64,000 nt of DNA from Dentipellis sp. KUC8613 (GCA_002286715.1 NSJX01000032.1:186001-250000); one strand, 5' to 3'. Shown: positions 24,219-36,062, counted from the first letter of the stretch. Notes: generated by a model from the sequence alone, not told the origin. Numbers and translations are program-made.

Positions 24219-25298
24219 ATAGGTATGCTTGAGTTCTCACTATGCATAAAGAGATGAAGTCAGATACAGATTCTAGGTGGATTTCAAGCCAAGCCAGGAG
24301 ACGACTGACTATTTACCTGTGTACGATTAATGTCCGAGTCTCAATAAGAACGTTGTTGTGATGGATTTTGATTGCGGGATGTTTCTTCTTAACAATGTCT
24401 CAGCGTGCGTCTTGTCCAATTCAGTGATCCAGCGAAACAGGAGATGAGGTTGTGAGACGAAGGTATGTGCATGTTAGGAGGAAGCTACGAGAGACATGGA
24501 GTGCATCGATGACCGTGTGACCATCTTTTGTTGCAAGGTATTGTTTGCTTCCGAAGTGTTCCCGTGTCCAGGAATCTGTCGACAACTCAGCAGGTAAAAG
24601 ATCCACCACGCTGAATTCTGTATACAGGATACACAAGTGCACTGAAGACGACGTGGTCGCTCAGTGCTTTGTCGAGTCTGTACGAACCAGCTCGTTTCTC
24701 CCTTCCGTCCACACCATTCAGCACTTGCTTCCACATCATCCACACTCACAGGCGGGTCGCTCGCGACATGTTTTCATTCCACTGGATGATCCACGGTTTG
24801 ATTGTTCAATCCTCGTTTTATCTCAGCATTGTTGAACAGAACAGCGGTGCATCTAGATCTCCTGCCCGTACCCTCCCCAGGCATTGTCATCACTGACTTG
24901 CACGCTAAGAGCCTCCCGTCCACAGAGTCCATCGTGACTTTTATAAATTGCACACAATATTTCCAACATGACATTGTCCTCGTGCAACGAACCTCTTGTT
25001 CAGTGAGTCCGGCCTGGTATTTACCAATTGTACACTGAGATCTTGACACTAAGCGGCAATTCACTATCGGGCGGCAAGGCTCCATCATAAATATATATGT
25101 ATGTCCATTTGTTAATACATGAATCGTACCGCATTCCTTGAATGCTCTCACAGGACAAGAGTCAACTCAGGATGGCGCAGAGAGCATCACATTGGTCGCT
25201 GGACAATCACGTGACCAGCGTAGGGTGCAGTTCGTCATGCAAAGGGTTTTGATTTTCTTTGCTTTTCCCCTGCAACTGAAGATCCCCACATCCTCGCC
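24219..25298. other. Spacer inside the transposon-type block
   Basis: Only short ORFs. On the minus strand 24474-24749 and 24774-25151 are open and Cys-containing but do not join by a visible splice. On the plus strand the region from 25150 leads into the third gene. No promoter is identified. Confidence 0.35.
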
Positions 25299-26712
25299 AT
25301 GCAACGTGCTTCGAATACTGGCACTCTCCCCACTCATGGTGGTCCTGTTCGTGCACGTTCGGGGCACATACATGTTGCGCCTTACCCATCGCAGCAGATT
25401 GCCAGCATGGCATCTCTCGACAGTGTGCAGTCCGGCCATTCTGGTCCCTCTCAAGGTATCTCTACCCCTTCGAGCAGCACCTACGAGGATCCTGGTCCCT
25501 TTGTCTTTGCGAGCGATCGCTTCTTACCCAACGTGTCGTCTTTCAACGTGATGGATGCCAATGTGCCAATCGCCCGTGACGTCCTCAACACCAGACATGA
25601 CACAATGATGCAAGACAATGAGCACGGTGACCGGATGGCAGCATCCCTGGATCGCCTGGCAAACAAGCTGCAACTTGATGATCATCACTGCCTTCGTTTA
25701 CATGGGTTTGCCGCAGTGCACAAATTTTTTATCTATATACTATCTTGGATTCTCACGTTCAAAACTGTACAGGAGATGACAACATCTCAAACTCTAATTC
25801 TCTTCGCAGAAATCATCCGGTTTGTCAGTTGGTTCAGCGACATCCAGGCGAAGCTCGAGGAGATCTGCACTGAGCTCGAAGAAGTGAAAGAACTTTCTCG
25901 CCACGGTTGGCAAATGTCGGATCAACAGAAGGTATCTCTTTGTCCATTTGGCATGTATTCACCTACTGAGCAACTCTATACGATAGAAACTGATTAAAGG
26001 GCTCGTGTGCCACTGGCTTGTCAAGCCTGTCATTGCCTATGGAGCACCGGTCTGCTATCAGATCGAAGTAAGTCCTCGTATTCTTTGTTTTCAATTGCAT
26101 TATTGCTTAGTGTCTTCGTAGAAGTATATCGCTCAGCACACGGAGAAGCTACAGCTCATGACATACAACAGCGACGCCATTGTGAAGGCATCCATCAATA
26201 AATATATTCAAGTTTCCGAGACTGCTCAGCGTAGTAACAATCGCTCGCAGGTGAATATGTACAGCGTGGATCGTGGTAGCATATATTAACTGAGAATATT
26301 GCATAGATCATGGACTCCGTCGCTGAGAAGGAGCCCTTGGATCATTTCGTCGCCCGAATGATTGCTGCGAACGCTAAAAGCTCCGACAAAGTCATCAACA
26401 ATACCACCAAAGCACAGTTTGCTCTCATGGTATGTGGATCTTGAAGCTGATACCATGCCTTCCCTGATCCAATATCACAGCGTATCACGGCACACGAGAT
26501 CATCTTGGCAGGTGAGGAAAAGAATGGCAAACTATGGAAGCATATGGATGCGAAGCTGGCGAAGCTCGCCATACTGTACGGAAAGGATTGCTCCAGTACG
26601 AAGTGGGATGAGTAAGTTGCCTTTCACATATCGTCATGCAGTGTGCAAGACTTATCTTTGCATTAGATGGAATACAGATATCATCAAGCAAGATGAGGAG
26701 GAACACCATTGA
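25299..26712 (+). CDS. Third gene of the transposon-type block, unknown protein
   Basis: Exons that fit by phase: first exon from about 25299 (ATG; a later ATG at 25407 is also possible) to 25905 or 25931, then 26000-26067, 26122-26250, 26307-26429, 26481-26611, 26667-26712. The last five join cleanly. The first join is uncertain: the good donor at 25932 leaves the wrong phase, whereas a weak donor at 25906 (gttggc) gives the right one. The protein has an N-terminal Ser/Gly-rich stretch, a coiled segment I-Q-A-K-L-E-E-I-C-T-E-L-E-E-V-K-E-L, then L-V-K-P-V-I-A-Y-G-A-P and a helical C terminus ending in acidic residues. I do not recognise the family. Location and composition tie it to the preceding gene. 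Confidence 0.5.
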
Positions 26713-27486
26713 CCTTCCCGACCTCAGCCTCGAAGCGGATGTCGTGTCCGAAGATGAAGACATTGTGGATGACCTGCAGTGATTACAATAGCATAGTGTT
26801 TTGTTTGAACTAGAATATACAGGTTTTCGTATCTAGCTTTGCAACGAATGTCACATCTCTCAATGCCGTAGATCACTGTCCGCCCTTTCATGTTCTCGCA
26901 CGGGGATAATCGGCTGTCCTCTCGGAATGCTCGGGATATTCAGAGAGATCTGCATCTACTAGATCAGATCTGGTGTGCCCTGAATCGTCGGTTTTCTCCA
27001 ATTCGACTTATCGCGATGGCTGGCATCGCCTGTTTGACGAAATATGCTGAATCACGCTATATTCTCATAATCAATCCATGCAGGGGTCGAATTGATCGGA
27101 TTGTGGATTTTAGGCGATGAACCTGCTGGGGGTGTACGCCTACACACCCACACCCGCGCACACACCACAAACACGCCTTGAGGCGGCCGTGTACACCCCC
27201 GCGGGCACATCTCATCGCACATCGCACAGACTACCGAGTTACCTGCGCATCCACATCGCAGCGCAGCACACACCCTCGCTCCGTCTTCTATTCCTTTGGA
27301 TACCAGATACCAGCGCTAGCACTAGAGCTAGAGCTAGAGCTAGAGCTAGAAGACCTTGGCGTCTGCAACATCTCGCATCTCGCATCGAACTTCTCCTCGA
27401 CAAGACAACCTTGACACAACACCTCGGGCGGCCAAGCGCACGCCTATGGACGCTATCCCCATCTATACCTACACCGATACCGAATC
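26713..27486. other. Intergenic and carrier-gene leader
   Basis: No gene seen. From 27120 to 27486 the sequence is C/A-rich with CACACC runs and a short hexanucleotide repeat, consistent with a transcribed leader of the mitochondrial carrier gene. Confidence 0.45.
27322..27351 (+). repeat. Hexanucleotide microsatellite (GAGCTA)n
   Basis: Four to five tandem copies of GAGCTA lie about 140-165 bases upstream of the carrier ATG, probably within its 5' leader. The unit is partly self-complementary (AGCT), so it could form small hairpins in RNA. Confidence 0.8.
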
Positions 27487-28892
27487 ATGACCTCTCCTTC
27501 TCCTTCTTCCGCTTCTGCTTCTGAGCAGCCGCGCGCGTCAAGTTCCACTTCCACTTCACCTTCAACAGCGCCTGCGGCGATCGCGCAGTCGGCGTCGGCG
27601 TCCGCCTGGGCGAGCGTGTTCAGCCCGCAGGTGACGACGTACTTTATCGCGGGCGGCGTGGCGGGCGCGGCGTCGCGCACGGTCGTGAGCCCGCTCGAGC
27701 GGCTGAAGATCATCCAGTGCGTCTGTCGTGCCCTTGCCCTTACCCTTACTCGTTGCCCTGACCGACTCCGTGCTGAGCAGACAGGTGCAGCCCGCGGGCG
27801 AGGGCGCGGCGGACCGGCAGTACAAGGGCGTCTGGCGCAGCCTCGTGCGCATGTGGCGCGAGGAGGGCTTCCAGGGCTACATGCGCGGGAACGGGATCAA
27901 TTGCGTGCGGATTATACCATATAGCGCGGTGCAGTTCACGACTTATGAGCAGCTCAAGAAGGTGCGTGCTGTGTGCTGTGTGTTTGGGATTTAGTGGACG
28001 CGGGTCTGATGTTGAGGGCGCGCAGTGGTTTACGAGGGGCGGCACGAGGGAGCTGGATACCCCGACGCGGCTGCTGAGCGGCGCGCTTGCGGGGATCACG
28101 TCTGTCTGTGCGTTGGCTTTTGTTTTTGTGTTCTCTCTGGTAGTGGGTGTTGACGGGTGGTGCAGGCTCGACATACCCCCTCGACCTCGTCCGCTCGCGG
28201 CTCTCGATCGCGACGTCCTCGATCCTGACCGCGCCGCCGCTCGCGACGCCGCCCGCGCGCGGGAGCCCCGCGTTCGCGTCGGCGTACCACACGAGCGCGA
28301 CGGCGGTGCGCGGGCGCGCGGACATGACGATGTGGGGCATGACGCTCAAGGTGTTCCGCGAGGAGGGCGGCGTGCGCGCGCTGTACCGCGGGCTCGTGAC
28401 GACCGCGATGGGCGTCGCGCCGTACGTGGGCATCAACTTTGCCGCGTACGAGGCGCTGCGCGGCGTGCTGACGCCGCCGGGGAAGACGTCGGTGACGCGC
28501 AAGCTTGCGTGCGGCGCGCTGGCGGGTGCGTGTTTTTATCTTGAATTTCGTGTGTGTGTGTGGATACTTATTGGGCGGCGCAGGCTCGATATCGCAGACG
28601 TTGACGTATCCGTTTGATGTGGTGCGCCGGAAGATGCAGGTCGTGGGCATGAAGTCGGGCGATCTGGGCCCGAAGTACAGTGGGGCGATTGATGCTGTCA
28701 GAGTGATAATTCGGAACGAGGGCCTGCGGGGAATGTACAGGGGGTTGTGGCCCAACTTGCGTACGTGTCTCGCTCCTTGATTGTGTGGGCCGTGCTGACC
28801 CAGGGCTGGCTGCAGTGAAAGTTGCGCCGAGCATCGCGACGTCGTTTTTCACGTACGAGCTGGTGAAGGAGTTTTTGTTGGGGGTGCCGTAG
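27487..28892 (+). CDS. Mitochondrial carrier (SLC25) protein, CoA/adenine-nucleotide type
   Basis: Six exons: 27487-27716, 27781-27961, 28026-28107, 28166-28525, 28584-28760, 28816-28892; 368 residues, all phases consistent. Three carrier repeats are visible, each with its P-x-D/E-x-x-R/K signature: S-P-L-E-R-L-K-I, Y-P-L-D-L-V-R-S-R-L and Y-P-F-D-V-V-R-R-K-M, each followed by a G-motif helix such as Y-R-G-L-V-T-T-A-M-G-V-A-P-Y. The Ser/Ala-rich N-terminal extension (about 45 residues) precedes F-I-A-G-G-V-A-G-A-A-S-R. R-G-N-G-I-N-C-V-R-I-I-P-Y-S-A-V-Q-F in repeat 1 is typical of the branch with CoA (Leu5/SLC25A42-like) and ATP-Mg/Pi carriers. It resides in the inner mitochondrial membrane. 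The exact substrate is inferred from branch resemblance only. Confidence 0.9.
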
Positions 28893-29304
28893 CAAACACA
28901 AGCTAGTTGAATACACATAGTAACTATTCATTGTAGATATGTAGACGTAGAGAAGCAATGGACGCATGGCACTGCCGCAAGGGGGGCAAGGCACGCTTAC
29001 GCGAGTGCAATATTATGAGCGGGCGGCTGTTGCCGCGAGAGAGAGATCTTTGGGTTGGACGCGGCGGTGCTGGCACATTCTACTCTCTCCTCTCTCAAAA
29101 CCCTCGCGCTCGCCGTCGTGGACATCGCGCAGCTGCAGCAGACGGCCGCGAGCCACGGACTGAGGGACGCACGTCGCGCTGGAGCCATCTGGGACGGGTT
29201 TGATCACCATCAGTTACGGACCAAAGAGGCGCCAGCGTTGCAGTTGAGAGGATCGACTTGCTGCCTCGTTCCTCCCGCATTCCCTTCCAGTTCCCCTCGA
29301 CTCG
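28893..29304. other. Intergenic between carrier and RhoGAP genes
   Basis: A 412-bp spacer between two tandem genes. It contains 3'-UTR-like AT-rich sequence up to about 28960, then GC-rich upstream sequence of the RhoGAP gene. No specific element is recognised. Confidence 0.45.
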
Positions 29305-32300
29305 ATGCCGTCGCGCAGACTCGAGGCTGCCCAGAGAGGCAAGATGCCTGCGTCCATGTCTTCGAGCTCGCTATCGTCCGCAGCGTCCTCCATGCTCCCT
29401 ACTGCGCCCTCCAACTCGAGCCAGTCTGATATAGGTCCTCCCGATCACTCTGTCCACTCCTCCCCTCCCTCCCTCTCCCATTCCCTCAACGCTCGCCCCG
29501 CCCACCCCCCGGGCCTCATTCTCGGCGGCCCCCGCTCATCATCCCTCAACGTCACCGCCATGGGCCAGCTCCAGTCCCGTCCACTCCCCACTGCCCCAGC
29601 TGCTGTCGCTGCCGTCCCGGCCCCTCCCTCCCCGAAGACCACCTCTCGCTTCAAGCGCGTCTTCGGCGCCGCACGCAGGAAAAAGTCCGACTCAGAGTCC
29701 TCCTCGCTCGATCTCCCGCCCGTGCAGCCCCTCAGGGTCAAAGGCAGCGATGCCCGCGCGGCGTCCCCCGCCCGCCGCCCCGCACCTCCACCCGCACCCG
29801 TCGACGTGCCCCCGCCACCCGCATGGCCGCAGAAGCCCAAGCCGCACCCCGCACTGCCGTCACCCGACTCGGCGGGCGTGCCCCCGACCCCGCCGCCGAA
29901 GCCCCCGCACATGCAGCCCACGCCGCCCCGCACGATGCTCACGACGAACGTGCCGCGCGGCGACCAGCGTGCCTCGTTCATGATGACGAGCCCGGTGAGC
30001 GCCGCGCTCGAGTACATCAAGGCGAACGAGGAGGCATCGCCATCACCGGCACCGGCGCCCGTGAGCAGGCCGTCGCAGGAGAAGCGGGACCACGAGATCG
30101 AGAAGGCCAAGGAGGACTGGCGCAAGAGCGACTCGACGACGACGAGCTACTACACCGTGCGCCCCCGCTCCGGCACGTCCGGCACCCGCACGCCGCGCCC
30201 GGTGTCCATGGCCGAGTCGCTCCAGTCGAACAACACCATCGTCCCGCAGACGCGCCGCATGAGCGCGCTCATCACCGATTCGGAATACGCCACCCCCGAA
30301 GAGGACCTCTCGGTCGAGTCCCACGCGAGCGGGTCGGCCCGCGCATCGCTCAGCCGCCAGGCGTCGCCCTCGGGCTCTGCCAAGGCACGCAAGCGCCACT
30401 CCATCTCGCTCTCGCTGTCCTCGCCGTTCGCGAGCGAGGCGCGCCGCTCGCCGCCACATAATGGACGACACCGAGCTGGGACGGACGGGTTCGGTGTTCC
30501 GCCGTCGTCGGACCTGCCGACACTCACGCGCACGGCCGCAAATGGCATCATCGCCCCCTCGCGCGCGGAGGACTTCCCCTCGTCCACCGGCAGTCAGATC
30601 AAAGGCAAACTGACAGCATGGTCCGCCGCGTCCCCGCCACCCCGCCTTCGCGCGCTGCCCGAGCCCCCAGGCTCGCCCTCCGGCCGCTCGTCCTCGTCCT
30701 CGTCGCAGAACCAGGCGTACCGCCAGCCCGCGGTGAGCATCTCCGGCGGGCTCGCGCCCGTCGCGGGCTTCGCGATGGGCTTCGGCCGGCGCGCGATGGA
30801 GCGCATGGGCCGCGCGATCGGCAGCCTCGGCGCGCACGCGCACTCGCACGCGTCCTCGTCCTCGTCGTCGCTCTCGGGCGACGAGAGCCTCGGCCGCACG
30901 CAGTCGAATCTGTCCGCGCCGAGCCACCACCTCGCGGCGCCCCCGCCGCGCGGGAAGCACTGGCGCACGCCGAATGCGCCGTCGGGCGCGTGGAGCATCT
31001 CGACGACCGGCACGGGCTCGTCGTCCGTGTCGCAGTCGGACTCGGACGTGCTGGGGCTCGCGGCGGGCCCGAATTTGGGCCGGCGCAGGAGAGGCCCGAT
31101 GCGCGTCGGCGGCGGCGCGAGCGGACCGCCCATCGCGGGCGGCCTGGTGTTTGGCAGGGATCTCGCGACGTGTGTGAGGGAGACGGCGATCGAGCCTGTG
31201 CGGCTTGCCATTGCGGGGCGTGGGACGCTCGAGGGGGGTGCACCCGGTGAGTGCATTTCCGGTGCGTATGCCGAGGCGGTGCGGGGGCTGACGGGGTGCT
31301 TGGTTGCAGGCGACCCGCTGGAGAAGCGCATGCTGCCGGCGCTGGTTGTGAGGTGTGCGCAGCACTTGTTGAGGTGGGGCGTCGAGGAGGAGGGGCTGTT
31401 CCGGTGAGTGTGGTGCAGACTTATGGGACGTCGCGTGCTGATTTGCGGTGGGGGTGCAGTATCAGCGGGCGCGCATCGCATATTGCGAAGCTGAGGACGG
31501 AGTTCGATACCGGTGCGTTTGTCTGCTGTCGTGCTTGTGGAGCGGTGACAGGTGCTCATCGTGCATGGACGGACAGGCGCCGACTACGACCTGCGTGAGA
31601 CGACACCGGGCGACCTCGACCCGCACGCCGTCTCGTCGATCTTCAAAGCATATCTGCGCGAACGTACGTGCCTATCTGACATCTCGACACATGCCGCCTA
31701 ATTGACATCGCCCCCGACACGCGCATGCATACAGTCCCGGAACCGATCCTCACGCACGCACTCAATCCGTACTTCGAGGCCGCCATGATTGCCGAGACGA
31801 ACGCGCGCAAGGGCGAGGACGTGCCTCCCGCGCAGCCGCACCGGCCGGGGATGCGCGCGCCCGGCGCGCAGCTGCCGGGCAACCCGCGCGACGGGCACAC
31901 GCTGCGCAAGCCGCCGTCGCTGTCGACGCTCGCGATGCCGAACTTCGCAGGCATGCGCCCGCCGTCGGCGTCGCTGCTAAAGGCGTTCGCGATGCTCGTC
32001 GCGCGGCTGCCGCCGGCGAACCGCGATCTGCTGCGCACGGTGACGGAGCTGATCAATGCGACGTCGTCGCGCAAGGAGACGCGCATGCCGCTCAGCAACC
32101 TCACGGTTATTTTCTGCCCGAGCTTGAACATGAACCCGCCGATTTTGAGGGTGCTGTGCGAGAGCAGGGAGGTGTGGGAGGTCGCGGAGAGGGCGGAGGA
32201 GCCGGTGGTGGATATCAAGCACGAGAGCGTGTTGGATATCAGGCCGGAGCCGGTATTTGGAGACGAGGGGCAAGGTGACGACGAAGGGCGGACGTCTGAC

Positions 32301-33590
32301 GAGCAGGGACAGGTGCATCAAGATGGCGTCGTGGTGGTGTCAGTGCCACCCGTCGCTGCGCCAGCGATGGCGGAGCCGTCTGATACGAAGACCGCGAGTT
32401 CTGACGATGCTGACGCCGACACAGATGCAGATGGGGATACGAGTGGCCTCAGCTCCACACTTGACGACACTGCGTCCTCCTTTTCGAGCGCGGACGCGCG
32501 TCCCGCCACGCCTCCTCTCTACAACCCTCACTCCCCACAGTCGACACACGGCATCTCGTCGTCCGAGTCGCTCGCGACGCCATCAACGCTCTCCGAGGAT
32601 TCGCCCGCACCGCTGCACGAGCCGTATCAGTTCCAGGCGGCAGCAAAGGACAACTTCCCGCATCAGCTGTCCATCGCCGAGCCCGAGTCGCACCCGCCGC
32701 TGACACCGTCAGAGGCGCGGCCCACGCCGGTGATCGTCGCGCCCGCGCCCCTCGTCTTCCCGTGCGCAGACGCCCCGCAGTCGCCCTCCTCCACCGTCTC
32801 GCCCTCCGCGTCGCCCGCGCTCTCCTCGCCCGCCGGCTCGACGCACTCCCGCACCCGCATGAAGCGCCCCTCGCTCTCCGCGCTCTTCAACAAGAAGCGC
32901 TCCGCGTCGTCGCTCGGCTCCGCGCGCGCGAGCATGAACATGAACATGAACATGAGCGCGGCGCCGCTCCCGCCCAGGCCGCTGCCGTCGCCCACGGACT
33001 CGAGCTCGCCGGGCACCCCGCTCTCGGCGGGCTCGTCGATGGTCACGGCGCCGATGGGCAGCGCGAGCGCGAGCGGGAGCCGCTTTAGTTTGCCGCCGCT
33101 GCTGGACACGAAGATCGACTCGTCGTCGCTGAGCTTGGTGCTGGGCATCGAGGAGACGCGCGCGCCGCTCCCGAATCCACATTCGCCGGAGGACGTGCGG
33201 GCGCGGGCGCCGATTTCGTCCTCCACCACCAGCACTCCCGCCGTCACCACCACCGCGAATAGTAACAATCACAGTACCAGCAGCAGCGCGCTGCCGAGCG
33301 TGCACGTCGAGTCGCCCGTGGACTCGCCATCGTCGCTGTCTCCGGCGTCCGCGACGCCCACGAACGCGCAGTTCCGCGTGTCCGGCAGCGAGAGCTTCGT
33401 GACGGCGCCGAGCCTGCGCCCGCAGCTGTCCGGCACGTCCGCGTACAGCCGCCTGAGCGTGTGGGACGACGAGGAGGACGTGCCGCCGGACGAGGACTGG
33501 GCGGGGAGCGTGCTGCAGGAGGCGGCGAGGGGCTGGGCGGAGAGGAGGCGCAGTCGGATGAGCGCGCAGGTGCAGGCGGGGTTGTTGTAG
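29305..33590 (+). CDS. RhoGAP-domain protein with long disordered flanks
   Basis: Five exons: 29305-31246, 31310-31403, 31460-31512, 31577-31663, 31735-33590; 1,343 residues. The RhoGAP domain covers about residues 615-880: F-G-R-D-L at its start, then L-P-A-L-V-V-R-C, E-E-G-L-F-R-I-S-G with the arginine finger in G-L-F-R, Y-L-R-E-L-P-E-P-I-L-T, and N-L-T-V-I-F-C-P-S-L. It stimulates GTP hydrolysis by Rho-type GTPases (Rho1/Cdc42) and so shapes polarity and cell wall growth at the cytoplasmic face of the membrane. A 60-residue Pro-rich insert interrupts the domain after P-E-P-I-L. The flanks are Ser/Pro-rich and disordered, and contain basic patches such as R-F-K-R-V-F-G-A-A-R-R-K-K. The first intron (63 nt) is in-frame and stop-free, so retention would be tolerated. 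The partner GTPase is not known. Confidence 0.9.
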
Positions 33591-34981
33591 GTGCTGGTGG
33601 TGGTGGTGGTGTTGGTGTTGTTTGAGTGTGTGCGTAGGCGCGCGCTCCTGCCTTTCTTTTTGCCTTTTGCTTTTTGCTTTTGTCTCTGTCCTCCCGCATC
33701 CCCTCCGTCCTCCATCTGCTTCATCATCTCCCATCACACCCTTTTTCCGCCGGCCACCCCCTCCCTTTTTCCTTTTCCTTCTCCCTCTCCCTCTCCCTCT
33801 CCCTATCTCACTCGCACTACATACCATACGTAAAATAGCGCTAACAAATACATACGACGATCCGTCTTATTCCTCGTCTGCCCACGCACGCACACTCGCA
33901 TATCCATCTGCACATATCCATACCGTCTCGTCACTCGTCACTCGTCTGCTGATATTATTTACACATCCCACAGTTCGCATCCCATATCCCGTATCCCGTA
34001 AATTAGTTTGGTCCGCTGTACGTTACCGCAGCTGGCTCGCGTACGTCCCCTTGACCCTCGATCATATGCATTCGTCGTCGAATTCCTCCCTCCCTCCCTC
34101 TCTCTCTCCCTCCCTGTCTTCCTGTCTTCCTTGCTTCTTCATTTACCCTTACATCCTGCTTGCTTGCTTGTTTGCTTGGTTTTGGTTGTGATCATTACAT
34201 TCGATATCGATATCCACCCCACGGACTGTTCTGTTCTGCTGTTCACGTTCACGCTTCATATCCACGCTTCATACTTCATATCCACGCTTCATGATCCTGC
34301 TGCGACTCGTCGACGTTGCATTTCACTGGTACTGGTACTGCGCCCCGTTACATTACATTGCATTCCGTTCCGTTTCGTTTCGTTTCGTATGCTCGCAGTT
34401 GGTGTTGGCGTTGGCGTTGGTGCTGGTGTTCGTGAGATTTACCCGTGCGTTACAGTGCTGATGTATATACCCCCGTTCCTGTTCCGTCTGAGTAGATAAA
34501 CGAACGAACGAACGAACGGATGGACGAATGGACGAATTGAACGTCCTGGTGTGCATTTCGTCGACTGAGGTTGGAGGTTGGAGGTTGTCAGTGTGCTCGT
34601 ATGTGGAAGGCGTACCTGCAACTGGACTATCTGTGGTGGTGGTGTGAAGCCGATTGAAGTCACAGGTACGCTGCCCACGGACTTCATTTCGAGTGAAGTG
34701 AAGAGAAAGTCAGGCAAGAGCGAAGTGAAGCGGATTTCAATTGGAATGAGGTCAGGCTGCAAGGCTTCGCAAGTTACTCAAAGTGAAGCGACGCTAAATC
34801 AACTCCACGCTGCTTCACAGCAAGACTATAGGAAGCTGACACGTTTCAAGAGTATACGTACTGCGATACACTGATATAGGGGGAACTTACAGGTATGTAT
34901 GTATGGGCAGGACGAATCACGCCCTATCATAGGGTACATAAATTCCGTTTGATCACAGGCCAGCCGGGAGAATGCCCCTCC
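33591..34981. other. Intergenic, microsatellite-rich
   Basis: The region between the convergent RhoGAP and lipocalin-like genes. It holds CT-rich runs (CCCTCT near 33780-33810), TTTCG repeats near 34372-34388, GTTGGC repeats near 34397-34425 and an (ACGA)n run at 34499-34518. No gene is supported. Confidence 0.55.
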
Positions 34982-35647
34982 CTAGGACCTCGGGCTTGTC
35001 CTAACGCCAGTGCGGGGCACCTCGAAGAGCCCCACAGCGAGGCGCGCGACGTCGGGCCCGACGGCGTCGGCGTCCCGCAGGCGCGCGAGCAGCGCGGCGA
35101 GGAGTGCGCGCGGGAGGCCTGTGGGCGCGCGGGAGAGGACGTCGAGCCTCGCGGGCGCGAAGCGCGTGCGGGGGGCGTAGACCACTGCGTACGCGAGGTC
35201 CGTGTCCGGGGTCGCATTTTCATCGCTGGAGACGAATGCGAGGACCTGCCAGGGCGAGGCGAGCAGTCTCCCCAGGCCCGCGCCGCGCCGCGTGAAGTGC
35301 GTGGGCGTGGGCGCGACGGCGGCGGTGTTGGTGCCCGCGGCGACGGCGGGCTTGGGCGTGACGCGCGTGGGCTCGGTGGAGGGGTGCGCGGTGTGCTCGG
35401 TGAAGCGCGTGGTGGACCCCGGGAGGGGGGTGTAGGTGATTGTTAGGTTTTGGATGGATTTGCGAGCGGGGAGGGTGGTGTGTGTGATGTGCCTGGATGG
35501 ATGGGGGTAGTGAGAGGGGGTAAGTAATGGGGATGTGGGAGGAACGGTGCGTACGTACCAGGTCCCCATGAAGGATGGCAGGTCGAATTCGGGTGTAAAG
35601 TCGAATGCATCGGGGTGGTTGACGGCGACGGGTGCGTCGTCTGCCAT
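34982..35647 (-). CDS. Lipocalin-like/cytosolic fatty-acid-binding-type protein
   Basis: Two exons, 35559-35647 and 34982-35492, give 199 residues; the intron is 66 nt with a phase-2 TG|G join that makes the key tryptophan. The protein has F-D-L-P-S-F-M-G-T-W-H-I-T-H near residues 21-34, the G-x-W motif of the lipocalin/fatty-acid-binding superfamily, then I-T-Y-T-P-L-P-G-S and later W-Q-V-L-A-F and Y-A-V-V-Y strands. Homologues in basidiomycetes are small cytosolic proteins of unknown role, presumably binding a hydrophobic ligand. No signal peptide is seen. The gene is divergent from the GH63-type gene at 36063. Confidence comes from the G-T-W block and length rather than from the whole fold. 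Confidence 0.75.
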   Translation of the reverse strand: MADDAPVAVNHPDAFDFTPEFDLPSFMGTWYVRTVPPTSPLLTPSHYPHPSRHITHTTLPARKSIQNLTITYTPLPGSTTRFTEHTAHPSTEPTRVTPKPAVAAGTNTAAVAPTPTHFTRRGAGLGRLLASPWQVLAFVSSDENATPDTDLAYAVVYAPRTRFAPARLDVLSRAPTGLPRALLAALLARLRDADAVGPDVARLAVGLFEVPRTGVRTSPRS

Positions 35648-36062
35648 TGTCAGGGCTAGGCCTCGGGGGCGTTGTAAGGGAGGTCGCGAGAGGTCCGCGG
35701 GTCGGTGCTGCGAGCTTTAACGGTGAGACAGTGACACGAAGCAGACCCTGACAGCGCGTCGGCGTGAGAGTGCTGCGCGGGGCAACATCGGGCGCTGTCG
35801 ATGGTGCTCGCTGGATGCTGTGTGAAGCATGCGGGGGTGCGCTGGAGCTGTTGTCGACTAGAAGAGCTGGTATCAGAACTCTGAGCCTCAAGGACGCCTC
35901 GAGGACAAGTCGCGTTGTTCTCGGCTCAGGACATGCACGGGCATAGATAGGCGCCGGTGCACGCGTCGACCCCGAACAGGCAGCGACGTCATCGACGCGT
36001 CTTGGGTCAAAAGCCCGCGCCGCAAGCTCGCGTTGGGCCCGCCCCGCCTGTCGTCCCCCACC
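35648..36062. promoter_or_regulatory. Divergent promoter region
   Basis: This 415-bp space separates the lipocalin-like start (minus, 35647) and the GH63-type start (plus, 36063) and so contains both promoters. No clear TATA box is seen near either start. The sequence immediately before 36063 ends in CCCCCACC, a favourable start context. Confidence 0.45.

Larger units (their letters stand above)
18212..26712. mobile_element. Candidate transposon-type block with three genes
   Basis: The block holds a minus-strand coiled-coil gene (18212-18871), a plus-strand gene encoding a protein of about 1,500 residues (19156-24218) and a third plus-strand gene (25299-26712). Base composition is visibly more balanced (more A/T) than the neighbouring housekeeping genes, and codon choice is looser. 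The large protein belongs to a type that I know as repetitive, multi-intron and widespread in Agaricomycete genomes, with a C2H2-like N terminus. The boundaries given are those of the genes only; I could not find terminal inverted repeats or a target-site duplication, so the element call is an inference. Confidence 0.5.

Noticed and set aside
17638..26883. CACTA-type transposon ends (CACTGTAG near 17638 and CACTGTCC near 26872)
   Set aside because: The two are in the same orientation and share only five bases; no inverted pair or target-site duplication is visible.
30043..31365. 440-codon open frame on the minus strand
   Set aside because: It is the antisense shadow of the GC-rich RhoGAP exon 1: composition is extreme Arg/Ala-rich with no start context and no motif.
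32709..33827. 372-codon minus-strand open frame
   Set aside because: Antisense of the RhoGAP 3' exon; low-complexity Arg/His-rich product typical of reading GC-rich DNA backwards.
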